From assembly GCA_030645235.1 (NCBI GenBank), contig JAUSMV010000030.1, positions 806,001 through 870,000 on the forward strand: DNA of 64,000 bases, written 5' to 3'. Position 1 is the first letter of the stretch, and each line of letters opens with the position of its first letter. Below the pieces are notes generated by a model, which saw nothing but the letters and a program-made list of their open reading frames with translations, had not been told where the DNA came from and did not search any database. The stretch comes from Parvibaculum sp. GTDB lineage: Bacteria; Pseudomonadota; Alphaproteobacteria; Parvibaculales; Parvibaculaceae. Shown piece by piece: positions 54,160 through 63,217 of the stretch. The translations under genes and the position numbers were made by a program.

Positions 54160-55490
54160 GCGGACTGCGCACAGTGTCCCGCCGGACGCGGCCTCCGCGT
54201 TTCGGTCTTTCTGCCTATCGCATGGCGACACGTCTGGTCGGCCCTCTGGTGCCTTACCTTCTGTCCAAACGTCTCAAACGCGGCAAAGAAGACGAAGCCC
54301 GCCTTGATGAACGTCGCGGCATTGCACATATCCCCCGCCCCGATGGACCGCTCATCTGGATTCATGCGGCCAGCGTCGGCGAAAGCCTCTCCGTGTTGTC
54401 GCTCATTGATCATCTGCTGAACCATCGCGCTGATCTTCATGTGCTGGTGACAACCGGCACAGTGACATCGGCGCATCTGATGGCCGAACGCTTGCCGCCC
54501 CGCGCGTTCCATCAATATGTGCCGCTCGATCATCCCGATTACTGCGCGCGCTTTCTCAGCCATTGGTCGCCGGATCTCGGCGTCTGGGTCGAGAGTGAGT
54601 TCTGGCCGAACCTCATTACGACAAGCGATAAACGCGGTGTGCCGCTCGCGCTCATCAATGCGCGCATCACGCAAAAGAGCTTTGAAGGCTGGCAGCGTTT
54701 TCCTAAAACGATCAATGATCTTGTCTCGCGCTTCAGCGCCGTCTTCGCACAGGATGACGCAAGCGCCCGCCGCCTCACCACCTTGGGCGTCGCCCATGTC
54801 ACAACACCCGGCAATCTCAAGCATGATGCCGCGCCGCTCACCGCCAAACCGGCAGAAGTCGATGCCATGCGCCGCGCGATCGGTGTCAGGCCCACATGGC
54901 TTGCCACCAACACGCATGAGGGCGAAGAGACCATCGCTGCTGATGTGCATAAAGCGCTTTCCCATGTGCATGGCGGCTTCCTCACATTCATCGTGCCACG
55001 TCATCCCGCACGGGGCGATGCTATCGCCAAAGAACTCCGCACGCGCGGCATCACCGTCACACAGCGCAGCAAGGGCGAAGTACTGAACGCCGCCACGCAG
55101 ATCTATCTCGGCGATACGCTCGGCGAATTGGGTTTGTTTTACCGCCTCACCGACATTGTTTTCATCGGCGGTACGATGAACGCACTTGGCGGGCACAATC
55201 CGTTTGAACCGGCGCGCCTGCGCTCGGCGCTCATTGCCGGTCCGAGTGATTTCAATTTCACCGAAGCCTTTGCCGATTTTACCCGTGCCAATGCTCTCTA
55301 TCGCATCACCAATGCAAGTGAGCTTGCCGCCACCGTCTCATTGCTTCTCAATGATGAACATGAGCGCAAACGCCGGGCCGATGCGGCAGAAGCCGTGGTG
55401 AGCGCATCGGGACAGGCGACCCAGATCATCTGCGATGCTCTGCTGACGCTCCTGCCCTCCTCTGCGGGCGAGGGGGTCGCTCATGCGTGA
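54156..55490 (+). CDS. waaA: 3-deoxy-D-manno-octulosonic acid transferase
   Basis: Adds Kdo from CMP-Kdo to lipid IVA at the inner membrane. The 444-residue GT-B enzyme has the N-terminal HAASVGESLSVL motif with its catalytic Glu, ESEFWPNLI, and the C-terminal EPARLRSALIAGPSDFNFTEA donor-binding region. The start is a GTG overlapping the DUF374 stop. The end overlaps lpxK by eight bases. Whether it adds one or two Kdo residues cannot be told. Confidence 0.95.
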   Translation: MSGLRTVSRRTRPPRFGLSAYRMATRLVGPLVPYLLSKRLKRGKEDEARLDERRGIAHIPRPDGPLIWIHAASVGESLSVLSLIDHLLNHRADLHVLVTTGTVTSAHLMAERLPPRAFHQYVPLDHPDYCARFLSHWSPDLGVWVESEFWPNLITTSDKRGVPLALINARITQKSFEGWQRFPKTINDLVSRFSAVFAQDDASARRLTTLGVAHVTTPGNLKHDAAPLTAKPAEVDAMRRAIGVRPTWLATNTHEGEETIAADVHKALSHVHGGFLTFIVPRHPARGDAIAKELRTRGITVTQRSKGEVLNAATQIYLGDTLGELGLFYRLTDIVFIGGTMNALGGHNPFEPARLRSALIAGPSDFNFTEAFADFTRANALYRITNASELAATVSLLLNDEHERKRRADAAEAVVSASGQATQIICDALLTLLPSSAGEGVAHA

Positions 55491-56520
55491 ACCAAACTTC
55501 TGGAAATTGCGCCGTGACGGCGGCTTTTCCATCTTCCCAAGTCTTTTGTCGCCTGTCGCTTATATCTGGGGTGCCGCCGGTCGCATCAAGCGCTATTACG
55601 CCAGGCCGGAAATCGCCGCCGTGCCGGTCATCTGTATCGGGAACCTGACAGCAGGCGGCACAGGCAAGACGCCTTTGGCGCTGACGCTGGCAGAGAGGCT
55701 GATTTCAGCGGGCGAGGTTGTCCATTTTCTCACGCGCGGTTACGGCGGCAGCGAGCACGGGCCGTTGCAGGTGGACCTGACGCGCGATACCGCAAAAAAT
55801 GTCGGTGATGAACCTCTGTTGCTCGCGCGCCTCGCGCCCACATGGGTCGCCGTTGACCGCGCCGAGGGGGCCGCCGCCGCCGCGCGTGCGGGTGCCCGCG
55901 TCATCATCATGGATGACGGATTTCAGAACCCGTCGCTCCACAAAGATTTTTCGTTGCTCGTCGTTGACGCTCATGCGGGACTTGGCAATGGCAAGATCAT
56001 TCCGGCAGGGCCGATGCGCGAAAGGCTCGACGATGCCTTAAAGCGCACCAGCGCCGTGATGATTGTCGGACGCGGCCATGCCGCTGATTCACTCGCAGCC
56101 CGCGCACGCAATCAGGCACTACCCGTCTTCCGCGCGATCCTGAGAGCAAAGAACGCGCCCGACCTCGACAATAAAACCGTCTTTGCCTTTTCCGGCATCG
56201 GGCGGCCTGAAAAATTCATCACAACGCTGCAAGAGCTTCATGCCGTCATTGCGGGCGTTGCGGAATATCCTGACCACCACATGTTCAGTGAAGCGGACGC
56301 GCAAAAGATTTTGCTGAAAGCGCGTGAGTTGAGCGCCATGATCGTGACGACGGAGAAAGACCATGTGCGCTTGCAGTCCGCACCTGTCGGCAGTGCGCGG
56401 GCAAGGTTGCGTGACACCGCTGTCTCTGTGCCGGTACGCGCTTTGATCGATGATCAGGCCGGGCTTGAAGCCCTGATCGGTGAAGCGATCCTCCATGCCC
56501 GCCACCCCAAACGGCGATAG
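55483..56520 (+). CDS. lpxK: Tetraacyldisaccharide 4'-kinase
   Basis: Phosphorylates the 4' position of the lipid A disaccharide. The 345-residue P-loop kinase has the unusual Walker A GNLTAGGTGKTP at about 53-64, the ILTRGYGG-like element (HFLTRGYGGSEHG), and DDGFQNPSLHKD, the catalytic Asp region. An N-terminal hydrophobic helix anchors it to the membrane. It is coupled to waaA by an eight-base overlap. Confidence 0.95.
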   Translation: MREPNFWKLRRDGGFSIFPSLLSPVAYIWGAAGRIKRYYARPEIAAVPVICIGNLTAGGTGKTPLALTLAERLISAGEVVHFLTRGYGGSEHGPLQVDLTRDTAKNVGDEPLLLARLAPTWVAVDRAEGAAAAARAGARVIIMDDGFQNPSLHKDFSLLVVDAHAGLGNGKIIPAGPMRERLDDALKRTSAVMIVGRGHAADSLAARARNQALPVFRAILRAKNAPDLDNKTVFAFSGIGRPEKFITTLQELHAVIAGVAEYPDHHMFSEADAQKILLKARELSAMIVTTEKDHVRLQSAPVGSARARLRDTAVSVPVRALIDDQAGLEALIGEAILHARHPKRR

Positions 56521-56530
56521 GTCTCACGTC

Positions 56531-57418
56531 ATGCGGGAAAAAAACTGGAAATATAAAGTCGAGGAACTGGTGCTGCGGTTTGGCATCGCCCTCATTGGCC
56601 TGCCCGGCCTTGACCGTGCCTCTGCCATAGGCGGCTGGCTTGGCCGCACCATCGGCCCGCGCCTTGGCATCACACGCCGCGCCAAACGACGCATCGCGCG
56701 CGCCATGCCGGAATTATCGGAAGCGGAGATCGAGCGCATCACCATCGCGATGTGGGACAATCTCGGCCGCGTCGCTTTTGAATATGCCTATATCGACACG
56801 TTCCGGAAGCCGGAAGAGGCGCACCGCATCGAAGTTGTCGGCATGGAAGAGTTGCGCGCGCATCAGGCCGCAGGTCATGGCGGGCTTTTGCTGTCAGGTC
56901 ATTTCGGCAATTTTGAATTGCTGCCGGTCGCGATGAACCGTGAAGGCTTCAAGGGCGGCGAGGTTTACCGCCCTGCCAATAATCCTTATGTGAATGACTG
57001 GATGCTCCATATGCGCAGCGCCAAGACAGGCTCTGTGCAAATCCCCAAAGGCCGCAAAGGCACGCGCGATCTTCTGAGCATCCTGCGCAACAATGGTTTT
57101 GTCGCCATGCTGTTCGATCAGAAGATGAACGAGGGCATCGAGGTCACGCTTTTCGGCATTCGCTCCATGACAACACCTGCGCCTGCGGGCCTTGCGATCC
57201 GTCTTGGCACGACGATGTTTCCGGCTTACATCGAGCGGCTCAAAGGCGCGCATTTCCGCGTGACGCTTTATCCCTCAATCAAAGCCGACCCCGCCGCCGA
57301 GCCGATGGGCGAGACGGTGCGCCTCACGCAGATGCTTAATGATTTTCTGGAAGCGCGTATCCGCGAGAAGCCGGAAAACTGGTTCTGGCTCCACAATCGC
57401 TGGGCCGATAAAGACTGA
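56531..57418 (+). CDS. LpxL/HtrB-like lipid A lauroyl acyltransferase
   Basis: A 295-residue membrane-associated acyltransferase. The catalytic HX4E is in SGHFGNFELLP, and FDQKMNEGIEVTLFG and the late W-x-N-R-W segment (ENWFWLHNRWAD) are diagnostic. It adds a secondary acyl chain to Kdo-lipid A. The ATG at 56531 gives the usual N-terminal single helix (LVLRFGIALIGLPG); an upstream in-frame ATG lies inside lpxK. Whether it is LpxL, LpxM or the long-chain LpxXL type cannot be decided. Its stop directly abuts the convergent M23 peptidase gene. Confidence 0.92.
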   Translation: MREKNWKYKVEELVLRFGIALIGLPGLDRASAIGGWLGRTIGPRLGITRRAKRRIARAMPELSEAEIERITIAMWDNLGRVAFEYAYIDTFRKPEEAHRIEVVGMEELRAHQAAGHGGLLLSGHFGNFELLPVAMNREGFKGGEVYRPANNPYVNDWMLHMRSAKTGSVQIPKGRKGTRDLLSILRNNGFVAMLFDQKMNEGIEVTLFGIRSMTTPAPAGLAIRLGTTMFPAYIERLKGAHFRVTLYPSIKADPAAEPMGETVRLTQMLNDFLEARIREKPENWFWLHNRWADKD

Positions 57419-58264
57419 CTATTCGCCGCCGACCTTCATGCCGCTCTCAGCACCCTTCGGTCCGATGCCCGCAATACGCAGCGACGGATCGACCTGCACA
57501 CCGCACCAGTTCATACCCCAATGCAAATGCGCGCCAGTGACGCGGCCTGTCTTGCCGACCGCACCGATTGTGTCGCCCTGGCGCACGCGCTGATCCACGC
57601 GCACATCGACGCGCGACATATGCAGATATTGCGTCGTCACGCCCTGTCCGTGATCGATGAAGACAAGCCCGCCTTCAAAAAACATATCGGGTTGGGCAAG
57701 GCGAATGATGCCGTCAGCCGGTGCCACGATCTGCGTGCCTTGCGGCGCGGCGACATCGACACCGAAATGCGGGTTCTTCTTCATCCCGTTGAAAATGCGC
57801 TGACTGCCAAAGACGCTGCTGATCGGGCCTTTGGCGGGCCAGATGAAATCTTCGGCAAACCAATTGGCATTGGTGGTGCAAACCCGCGCGGCGAGCTTCA
57901 GTTCTTTTTCGCGCTTGATCCGTTCCTGCACTTCAGGCGGCGGCGTCACATATTTCTGGTCAACGCCGGTAAGCGATTGCACGACCCATTTGCGCGGCGC
58001 GACGGTGAGGGCTTTCACCTCACGTGTGCCGTCCGGCATGGTCACGATGAGCGTCGCCCTGGGTCCGTGATCGCGCCCAAAGGCAAAAGCAAAAAGACCT
58101 TTCGGCGAGACCATCAGCGGCTTGCCGTCGAGCATCACAGTGGATTTAGGATCGGTATGGCCGGTCACAAGCGAGCCCTGCTCGACATAACCTTTGAGGA
58201 TCACCGCCGCTTCAGCTGGCAGCGCAACCAATACCAAAGCCAGAGCGAGCGCCAGACGCTTCAT
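57419..58264 (-). CDS. M23 family (LytM-type) peptidase, periplasmic
   Basis: A 281-residue peptidase with a signal peptide ending near AEA (about 20). The C-terminal LytM domain has zinc ligands in HFGVDVAAPQG and GAHLHWGM, and the VFIDHGQGVTTQYLHMS segment with further histidines. These enzymes cut peptidoglycan cross-links or activate amidases. The N-terminal half resembles a small beta domain. The gene starts at the ATG (58264) overlapping the DUF2093 stop by one base (TGATG). Confidence 0.92.
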   Translation of the reverse strand: MKRLALALALVLVALPAEAAVILKGYVEQGSLVTGHTDPKSTVMLDGKPLMVSPKGLFAFAFGRDHGPRATLIVTMPDGTREVKALTVAPRKWVVQSLTGVDQKYVTPPPEVQERIKREKELKLAARVCTTNANWFAEDFIWPAKGPISSVFGSQRIFNGMKKNPHFGVDVAAPQGTQIVAPADGIIRLAQPDMFFEGGLVFIDHGQGVTTQYLHMSRVDVRVDQRVRQGDTIGAVGKTGRVTGAHLHWGMNWCGVQVDPSLRIAGIGPKGAESGMKVGGE

Positions 58265-58482
58265 CAAACAATGCGCTTATACTGGTGGCGTTTCAGCGAG
58301 GCTTCGGGCGAGGCGTAAGCTTCTTGCAGATCGACGTTCCAATAGCGCAGGTCGTCGAGATCGATGTTCACGCCCGTGACCGCGCATTTGACGTAGGCAC
58401 CGGGCTTCACGACATGAAACTCGCCATCGCCATAGACGATTTCGGCTTCGCCGCCACTGTTCATTTTGTCAATTCTGTTCAT
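58264..58482 (-). CDS. DUF2093 family protein
   Basis: A 72-residue protein of the DUF2093 family. GEAEIVYGDGEFHVVKPGAY and DDLRYWNVDLQEAYASPEAS are the family core. No reaction is known. It is small, soluble, and lacks metal motifs. It lies between xseA and the M23 gene, and is usually found near lpxK/waaA in Hyphomicrobiales. The M23 start overlaps its stop. Confidence 0.88.
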   Translation of the reverse strand: MNRIDKMNSGGEAEIVYGDGEFHVVKPGAYVKCAVTGVNIDLDDLRYWNVDLQEAYASPEASLKRHQYKRIV

Positions 58483-58523
58483 GGGATAAGTTTAGCCGGT
58501 TCGCGGCAAAGCATCAAATGGCC

Positions 58524-59975
58524 TTAGAGCAGGCTCCCCTGCCCGCTTTCTTTGGTCTTTTTGCGCGGCGCTTCGGCAGGGGCCGTGGTGCCCGCGACAA
58601 CAACGCCCAAACGATCATCACCGGCAAATTCAACGCTCAGCGCCTCGCCCGCCTTGCGCCCTGCGCTGTCCCGCAAGGGCTTGCCGTCCGGTCCGCGTAC
58701 CACGGCGTAGCCGCGCTCCAGCACGCCTTGGTAGGAATAGGACTGCAGGAGCTTGCCCATACCATCAAGACGGCGCGTGAGGTCGCTTAAGTGACGCTTC
58801 TCGGCTGCGATGCTTCTGTCGCTCAATCCGACAAGACGCTTCTTGCCGTCGGCAATGCGAAACCGGATGAGCTGTGTCGAGAGCTTGCCCTCAACGCGCG
58901 ACAGCCTTGCGCGTTTGACTTCAGCCGCGCGTTTCAGCGCAAGGCCAAGCCGTTCGCTGACATGATCGAAACGCTGGCGTGGCAAGGCGATCAAATCACC
59001 CAGTCTCGGCAATGCCCGCACGAGGCTCCTGAGATCCGTCTTGCGCGTCTCCAGCAACCGTGTTTCGGCCCGCAGCATCCGCCGCGTCAGGTCCATCACC
59101 GCCGCAATCATATCAGCCCGCACCGGCACGGCCATTTCAGCCGCTGCGGTCGGTGTCGGCGCACGCCGGTCCGACACATAATCGATCAGCGTCGTATCCG
59201 TCTCATGGCCCACCGCCGAAATCAGCGGAATGTCAGACGCGGCCACCGCACGCAACACAACCTCTTCGTTAAACGCCCAAAGGTCTTCGACCGAGCCGCC
59301 ACCGCGCGCCACGATAATGAGATCAGGCCTCGGAATTTTGCCGCCCGCTTTCATCGCATTGAAACCGGCAATGGCGTTCGCGACTTCGCCTGCCGCCGTC
59401 TCGCCCTGCACGCGCACGGGCCAGACCAAAACATGGCGCGGGAAACGATCCGCCAGCCGGTGCAGAATATCGCGGATCACCGCGCCGGTCGGACTGGTGA
59501 TCACGCCGATGACGGTCGGCAAATGCGGAATGGGTTTCTTGCGGTCGGCATCAAACAGGCCTTCGGCGGCGAGCTTCTTTTTGCGCTCTTCCAGCAGCGC
59601 CATTAAAGCGCCGATGCCCGCCGGTTCCAGTTGCTCAATCACGATCTGATATTTGGAACTGCCGGGAAAGGTCGTGAGCTTGCCGGTGGCGATCACTTCC
59701 AGCCCCTCGGCAGGCTTGAAGCGCAATTTCCCGTAAACACCTTTCCAGATCACGGCTTCGAGCCGCGCCTTGTCGTCTTTCAGCGCAAAATAGCTGTGGC
59801 CCGATGTGTGGACGCCGCGAAAACCCGTGATTTCGCCGCGCACACGCACATGGCCATAGGTCTCCTCGACCGTCCGTTTCAGCGAAAAACTGAGCTCGCT
59901 GACGGAAAATTCATGCGCATTACCGGCTTCGGTTGCAAATGGGGCAGCGTCGCGGCTTTCAAAGGAATCAGACAT
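58524..59975 (-). CDS. xseA: Exodeoxyribonuclease VII large subunit
   Basis: A 483-residue nuclease subunit acting on single-stranded DNA in mismatch and repair processes. The N-terminal OB fold ([21 protein letters not shown]) precedes the catalytic core: [31 protein letters not shown] and [23 protein letters not shown]-type motifs. A helical C-terminal region completes it. I use the ATG at 59975 (MSDSFESRD); a longer frame runs further upstream. xseB is not in the window. purD is divergent. Confidence 0.95.
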   Translation of the reverse strand: MSDSFESRDAAPFATEAGNAHEFSVSELSFSLKRTVEETYGHVRVRGEITGFRGVHTSGHSYFALKDDKARLEAVIWKGVYGKLRFKPAEGLEVIATGKLTTFPGSSKYQIVIEQLEPAGIGALMALLEERKKKLAAEGLFDADRKKPIPHLPTVIGVITSPTGAVIRDILHRLADRFPRHVLVWPVRVQGETAAGEVANAIAGFNAMKAGGKIPRPDLIIVARGGGSVEDLWAFNEEVVLRAVAASDIPLISAVGHETDTTLIDYVSDRRAPTPTAAAEMAVPVRADMIAAVMDLTRRMLRAETRLLETRKTDLRSLVRALPRLGDLIALPRQRFDHVSERLGLALKRAAEVKRARLSRVEGKLSTQLIRFRIADGKKRLVGLSDRSIAAEKRHLSDLTRRLDGMGKLLQSYSYQGVLERGYAVVRGPDGKPLRDSAGRKAGEALSVEFAGDDRLGVVVAGTTAPAEAPRKKTKESGQGSLL

Positions 59976-60098
59976 CAATCGGGACCGGAATTGGGCATAT
60001 CGGCGGGCTTGCCTCACGCGTCCTGCATGTTACAAGTTTTTGGCTGACTACCAAAAACCGCTGAATCGCGGCACTCGCATGAGGGATATTCGGACAAC

Positions 60099-61385
60099 AT
60101 GAACGTACTTGTCATCGGCTCCGGCGGCCGCGAGCACGCACTCTGTTGGAAAATCGCGGCAAGCCCGCTTGTCTCAAAACTCTATTGTGCGCCGGGCAAT
60201 GGCGGCATTTCGCAAATCGCCGAATGTGTGCCGCTGAAAGTGCTGGATTTCGACGCCATTGTCGCCTTCTGCCAGAGCCACCAGATCGGCTTTGTCATGG
60301 TCGGGCCGGAAGACCCGCTGGTCGCAGGGCTTGTGGACCGCCTCGACAAAGAAGGCATCAAATCCTTCGGGCCCAGCGCCAAGGCCGCGCAGCTTGAAGG
60401 CTCCAAGGGCTATACCAAAGACCTCTGCGCCGAGTTCAATATCCCGACCGCCGCCTATGGCCGATTCGCCGACGCCGACGCCGCCAAAATCTTCATCGCC
60501 GCCAAAGGCACACCGATTGTCGTGAAGGCCGACGGTCTCGCCGCCGGCAAAGGCGTCATCATCGCCATGACACTGGACGAGGCCACAGCCGCCATTGACG
60601 AGATTTTCTCCGGCAAGTTCGGCGCGGCGGGGGCCGAAGTCGTCGTTGAGGAATTTCTCGAAGGCGAAGAGGCAAGCTTCTTTGCCCTTTGCGACGGCAC
60701 CACCGCTTTGCCGCTGGCGACCGCGCAGGATCACAAGCGCGTCTTCGACCATGATCGTGGCCCCAACACCGGCGGCATGGGCGCTTATTCGCCTGCGCCT
60801 GTGCTGACCGACGCCATCGTCGCCCGTGTGATGCGCGAGATCATCGAGCCGACCGTTGCCGCCATGAAGTCGCGCGGCACACCTTTCAAAGGTGTTCTCT
60901 TTGCCGGATTGATGCTGACGAAAACCGGCCCGCAGCTCATCGAATATAATGCGCGTTTCGGCGACCCGGAAACACAGGTGCTGATGATGCGCCTGAAATC
61001 CGACATCATGCCCGCATTGATCGCCACGCATGACGGCACGCTCGACAAGGTAAAGCTTGAATGGAAGGATGAGGCCGCCCTCACCGTCGTCATGGCCGCC
61101 AACGGCTATCCGGGTCCCTACGAGAAAGACACCGAGATCAACGGCATTGAGGCCGCCAACGCGCTTCCGCAAGTCGAAGTGTTCCATGCAGGCACCAGAC
61201 GCGATGCAGACGGCAATGTCCTCGCCATTGGTGGCCGCGTGCTCAACGTGACCGCGACGGGTGCGACAGTGGGTGCCGCTCAGGCGCAAGCCTACAAAGC
61301 CGTCGCGCTCATTGATTGGCCGGAAGGCTTTTGTCGTTCCGATATCGGCTGGCGCGCCGTCGCGCGCGAGAAGCGTTCGATGTAA
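60099..61385 (+). CDS. purD: Phosphoribosylamine-glycine ligase
   Basis: Catalyses the second step of purine synthesis, joining glycine to phosphoribosylamine with ATP. The 428-residue ATP-grasp protein begins [20 protein letters not shown] and has [35 protein letters not shown] and [15 protein letters not shown], all diagnostic. It is divergent from xseA. The neighbouring order xseA-purD is common in alphaproteobacteria. Confidence 0.97.
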   Translation: MNVLVIGSGGREHALCWKIAASPLVSKLYCAPGNGGISQIAECVPLKVLDFDAIVAFCQSHQIGFVMVGPEDPLVAGLVDRLDKEGIKSFGPSAKAAQLEGSKGYTKDLCAEFNIPTAAYGRFADADAAKIFIAAKGTPIVVKADGLAAGKGVIIAMTLDEATAAIDEIFSGKFGAAGAEVVVEEFLEGEEASFFALCDGTTALPLATAQDHKRVFDHDRGPNTGGMGAYSPAPVLTDAIVARVMREIIEPTVAAMKSRGTPFKGVLFAGLMLTKTGPQLIEYNARFGDPETQVLMMRLKSDIMPALIATHDGTLDKVKLEWKDEAALTVVMAANGYPGPYEKDTEINGIEAANALPQVEVFHAGTRRDADGNVLAIGGRVLNVTATGATVGAAQAQAYKAVALIDWPEGFCRSDIGWRAVAREKRSM

Positions 61386-61426
61386 CGCGAATAAAGAATA
61401 AGAATACGAAACGGGGAGACGAGATC

Positions 61427-62530
61427 ATGGCGAGTGACAACGCGGCCGTACCAAGCCGTCAGGACCAATTTTCCGGCACCAAGGAAGTCGCCGAAAGCCA
61501 TCGCTTTGATGAGGCGCGGTTAGAAGCCTATATGCGCATCCATGTGGCGGGCTTTGAAGGCCCGCTCACCGTGCAGCAATTCAAAGGCGGGCAATCAAAC
61601 CCGACCTATCAACTCATCACGCCCAAACGCAAATATGTGCTGCGCCGCAAGCCGCCGGGAAAGCTCTTGCCATCGGCTCACGCCGTTGACCGCGAATATA
61701 AAGTCATCACAGCGCTGCATAAGGTCGGCTTTGCCGCGCCGGAGACCTTCTGCCTCTGCGAAGATGACAGCGTCATCGGCACAGCGTTCTACATCATGGA
61801 CATGGTGGTGGGCCGCGTGCTCTGGGAGCCGCTGCTGCCGGGACAAGAACCCGCCACGCGCACGAAGATTTATGAATCGCTCAACGCGACCATGGCGCAT
61901 CTGCACAATATTGATTACGTGGCAGCAGGCCTGGCTGACTTCGGCAAGCCCGGCAATTATTTCGCGCGTCAGGTCTCGCGCTGGACCAAACAATATCAGG
62001 CGTCGGAAACGCAAGAAATCAAAGAGATGAATGCTTTGATGGAATGGTTGCCCGCCAGCATTCCGCCCGACGACACGGTCAGCGTTGTCCATGGCGACTA
62101 CCGCCTCGACAATACCGTGCTGCACCCGACCGAACCGCGCGTCATCGCCGTGCTCGACTGGGAACTCTCCACGCTCGGCCATCCGCTCGGCGATTTCACC
62201 TATAGCTGCATGCAATGGGTGATGCCGGGTCAGGGCACCGGCGGCGGCACAGGTTCAATTGCCACGGCGGACCTCAAGTCGCTCGGCATCCCGACGCTGG
62301 ATGAATATATCGCCATGTATTGCAAGAGCACCAATCGCTCCGGCATCGACAATCTCGACTTTTACTTTGCCTATAATTTCTTCCGCCTCGCGGGCATCCT
62401 GCAAGGCATTGCAGGCCGTGTGCGCGACGGCACAGCCTCAAGCGAACATGCCAAGGCCATGTCTGAAAATGTACGTCCGCTTGCCGAAGAAGCATGGAAA
62501 TATGCACTACGCGCGGGCGCCGGTTCCTGA
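61427..62530 (+). CDS. Phosphotransferase family protein (APH fold), second paralogue
   Basis: A 367-residue paralogue of the protein at 29215. FKGGQSNPTYQLI, LRRKPPGKLLPSAHAVDREY and VVHGDYRLDNTVLHP plus VLDWELSTLGHPLGDFTYS match it closely. It is presumably an acyl-CoA-metabolism kinase, not a resistance enzyme. I use the ATG at 61427, preceded by GGGGAGACGA as in the paralogue. It follows purD by 41 bases. It has an extra glycine-rich insert (GQGTGGGTGSI) before the C-terminal third. Confidence 0.88.
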   Translation: MASDNAAVPSRQDQFSGTKEVAESHRFDEARLEAYMRIHVAGFEGPLTVQQFKGGQSNPTYQLITPKRKYVLRRKPPGKLLPSAHAVDREYKVITALHKVGFAAPETFCLCEDDSVIGTAFYIMDMVVGRVLWEPLLPGQEPATRTKIYESLNATMAHLHNIDYVAAGLADFGKPGNYFARQVSRWTKQYQASETQEIKEMNALMEWLPASIPPDDTVSVVHGDYRLDNTVLHPTEPRVIAVLDWELSTLGHPLGDFTYSCMQWVMPGQGTGGGTGSIATADLKSLGIPTLDEYIAMYCKSTNRSGIDNLDFYFAYNFFRLAGILQGIAGRVRDGTASSEHAKAMSENVRPLAEEAWKYALRAGAGS

Positions 62531-62577
62531 TAAGAATGTAAGTAGGTACAAGAACCCTAAAGAATCGGGACTGTAAA

Positions 62578-63018
62578 ATGAGTTGGTTGCGTCAAGGATT
62601 TGAGATCAATACCGATAAGACAAAGCTCGACAAAGAATCTATCCTGCGCATGTTGCGCGCCACCTATTGGGCGAGCGAAGTTCCTCCCGCTGATCTCTGG
62701 GAGAGCATTCTCAATTCACGCGCCTATGGCATGTTCTCGCCCGACGGCGAGCAGGCAGGCTTTGCCCGCGTCGTCACCGACGGCACGCGCTTTGGCTGGT
62801 TCTCGGACGTCTATATCCTTCCCGTCCATCGCGGGCGCGGGTTGGGCAAATGGCTCATCGAAACCGTGATCGGCGACCCGGCCCTTGCCAAAGTCCATCG
62901 CTTCCTTCTCAGCACCAATGATGCTCATAATCTGTATGAGGAACATGGCTTCAAGCTCGTCGAAGGCGAAGAAGCCACCAAACTGATGATGCTGATGCGC
63001 AAAAGAACGACTGAATGA
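62578..63018 (+). CDS. GNAT family N-acetyltransferase
   Basis: A 146-residue single-domain acetyltransferase. The acetyl-CoA loop is LPVHRGRGLGKWLIE (Q/R-x-x-G-x-G/A), and LSTNDAHNLYEEHGFKLVE is the family C-terminal motif. It is most like small bacterial GNATs that acetylate amines or amino acids. The substrate is unknown. It lies 47 bases after the phosphotransferase gene. Confidence 0.9.
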   Translation: MSWLRQGFEINTDKTKLDKESILRMLRATYWASEVPPADLWESILNSRAYGMFSPDGEQAGFARVVTDGTRFGWFSDVYILPVHRGRGLGKWLIETVIGDPALAKVHRFLLSTNDAHNLYEEHGFKLVEGEEATKLMMLMRKRTTE

Positions 63019-63034
63019 GACACCCTTTCTAAGT

Positions 63035-63186
63035 CCTCTCCCGCTTGCGGGGTCGCTCTTGCGACGGTTGGGTGAGGGTCTTTCTTCCTCCTTTCTTTTA
63101 CGCCTTGGCCCGACTTGATCGGGCCATCCATCTTTGCCACTCCCGCTGTAGAAGATGGATCCCCCGGTCAAGCCGGGGGAAGACGG
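63035..63186. repeat. Repeat-rich spacer with family B and C palindromes
   Basis: Non-coding. 63035-63079 is an inverted copy of the family B unit at 29064-29105. 63107-63131 has GGCCCGACTTGATCGGGCC, and 63155-63186 has the CCCCCGG/CCGGGGG palindrome around TCAAG, both family C. They fill the 199-base convergent gap before the phosphofructokinase gene. Confidence 0.75.
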
Positions 63187-63217
63187 AACGTGTAGGTGCG
63201 TCGATACCCGACACCCC

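Noticed and set aside
54024-55196. 390-residue open frame on the - strand
   Set aside because: Antisense to waaA, which has all its motifs; no independent start site or domain.
60174-61289. 371-residue open frame on the - strand
   Set aside because: Antisense to purD, whose motifs are complete.
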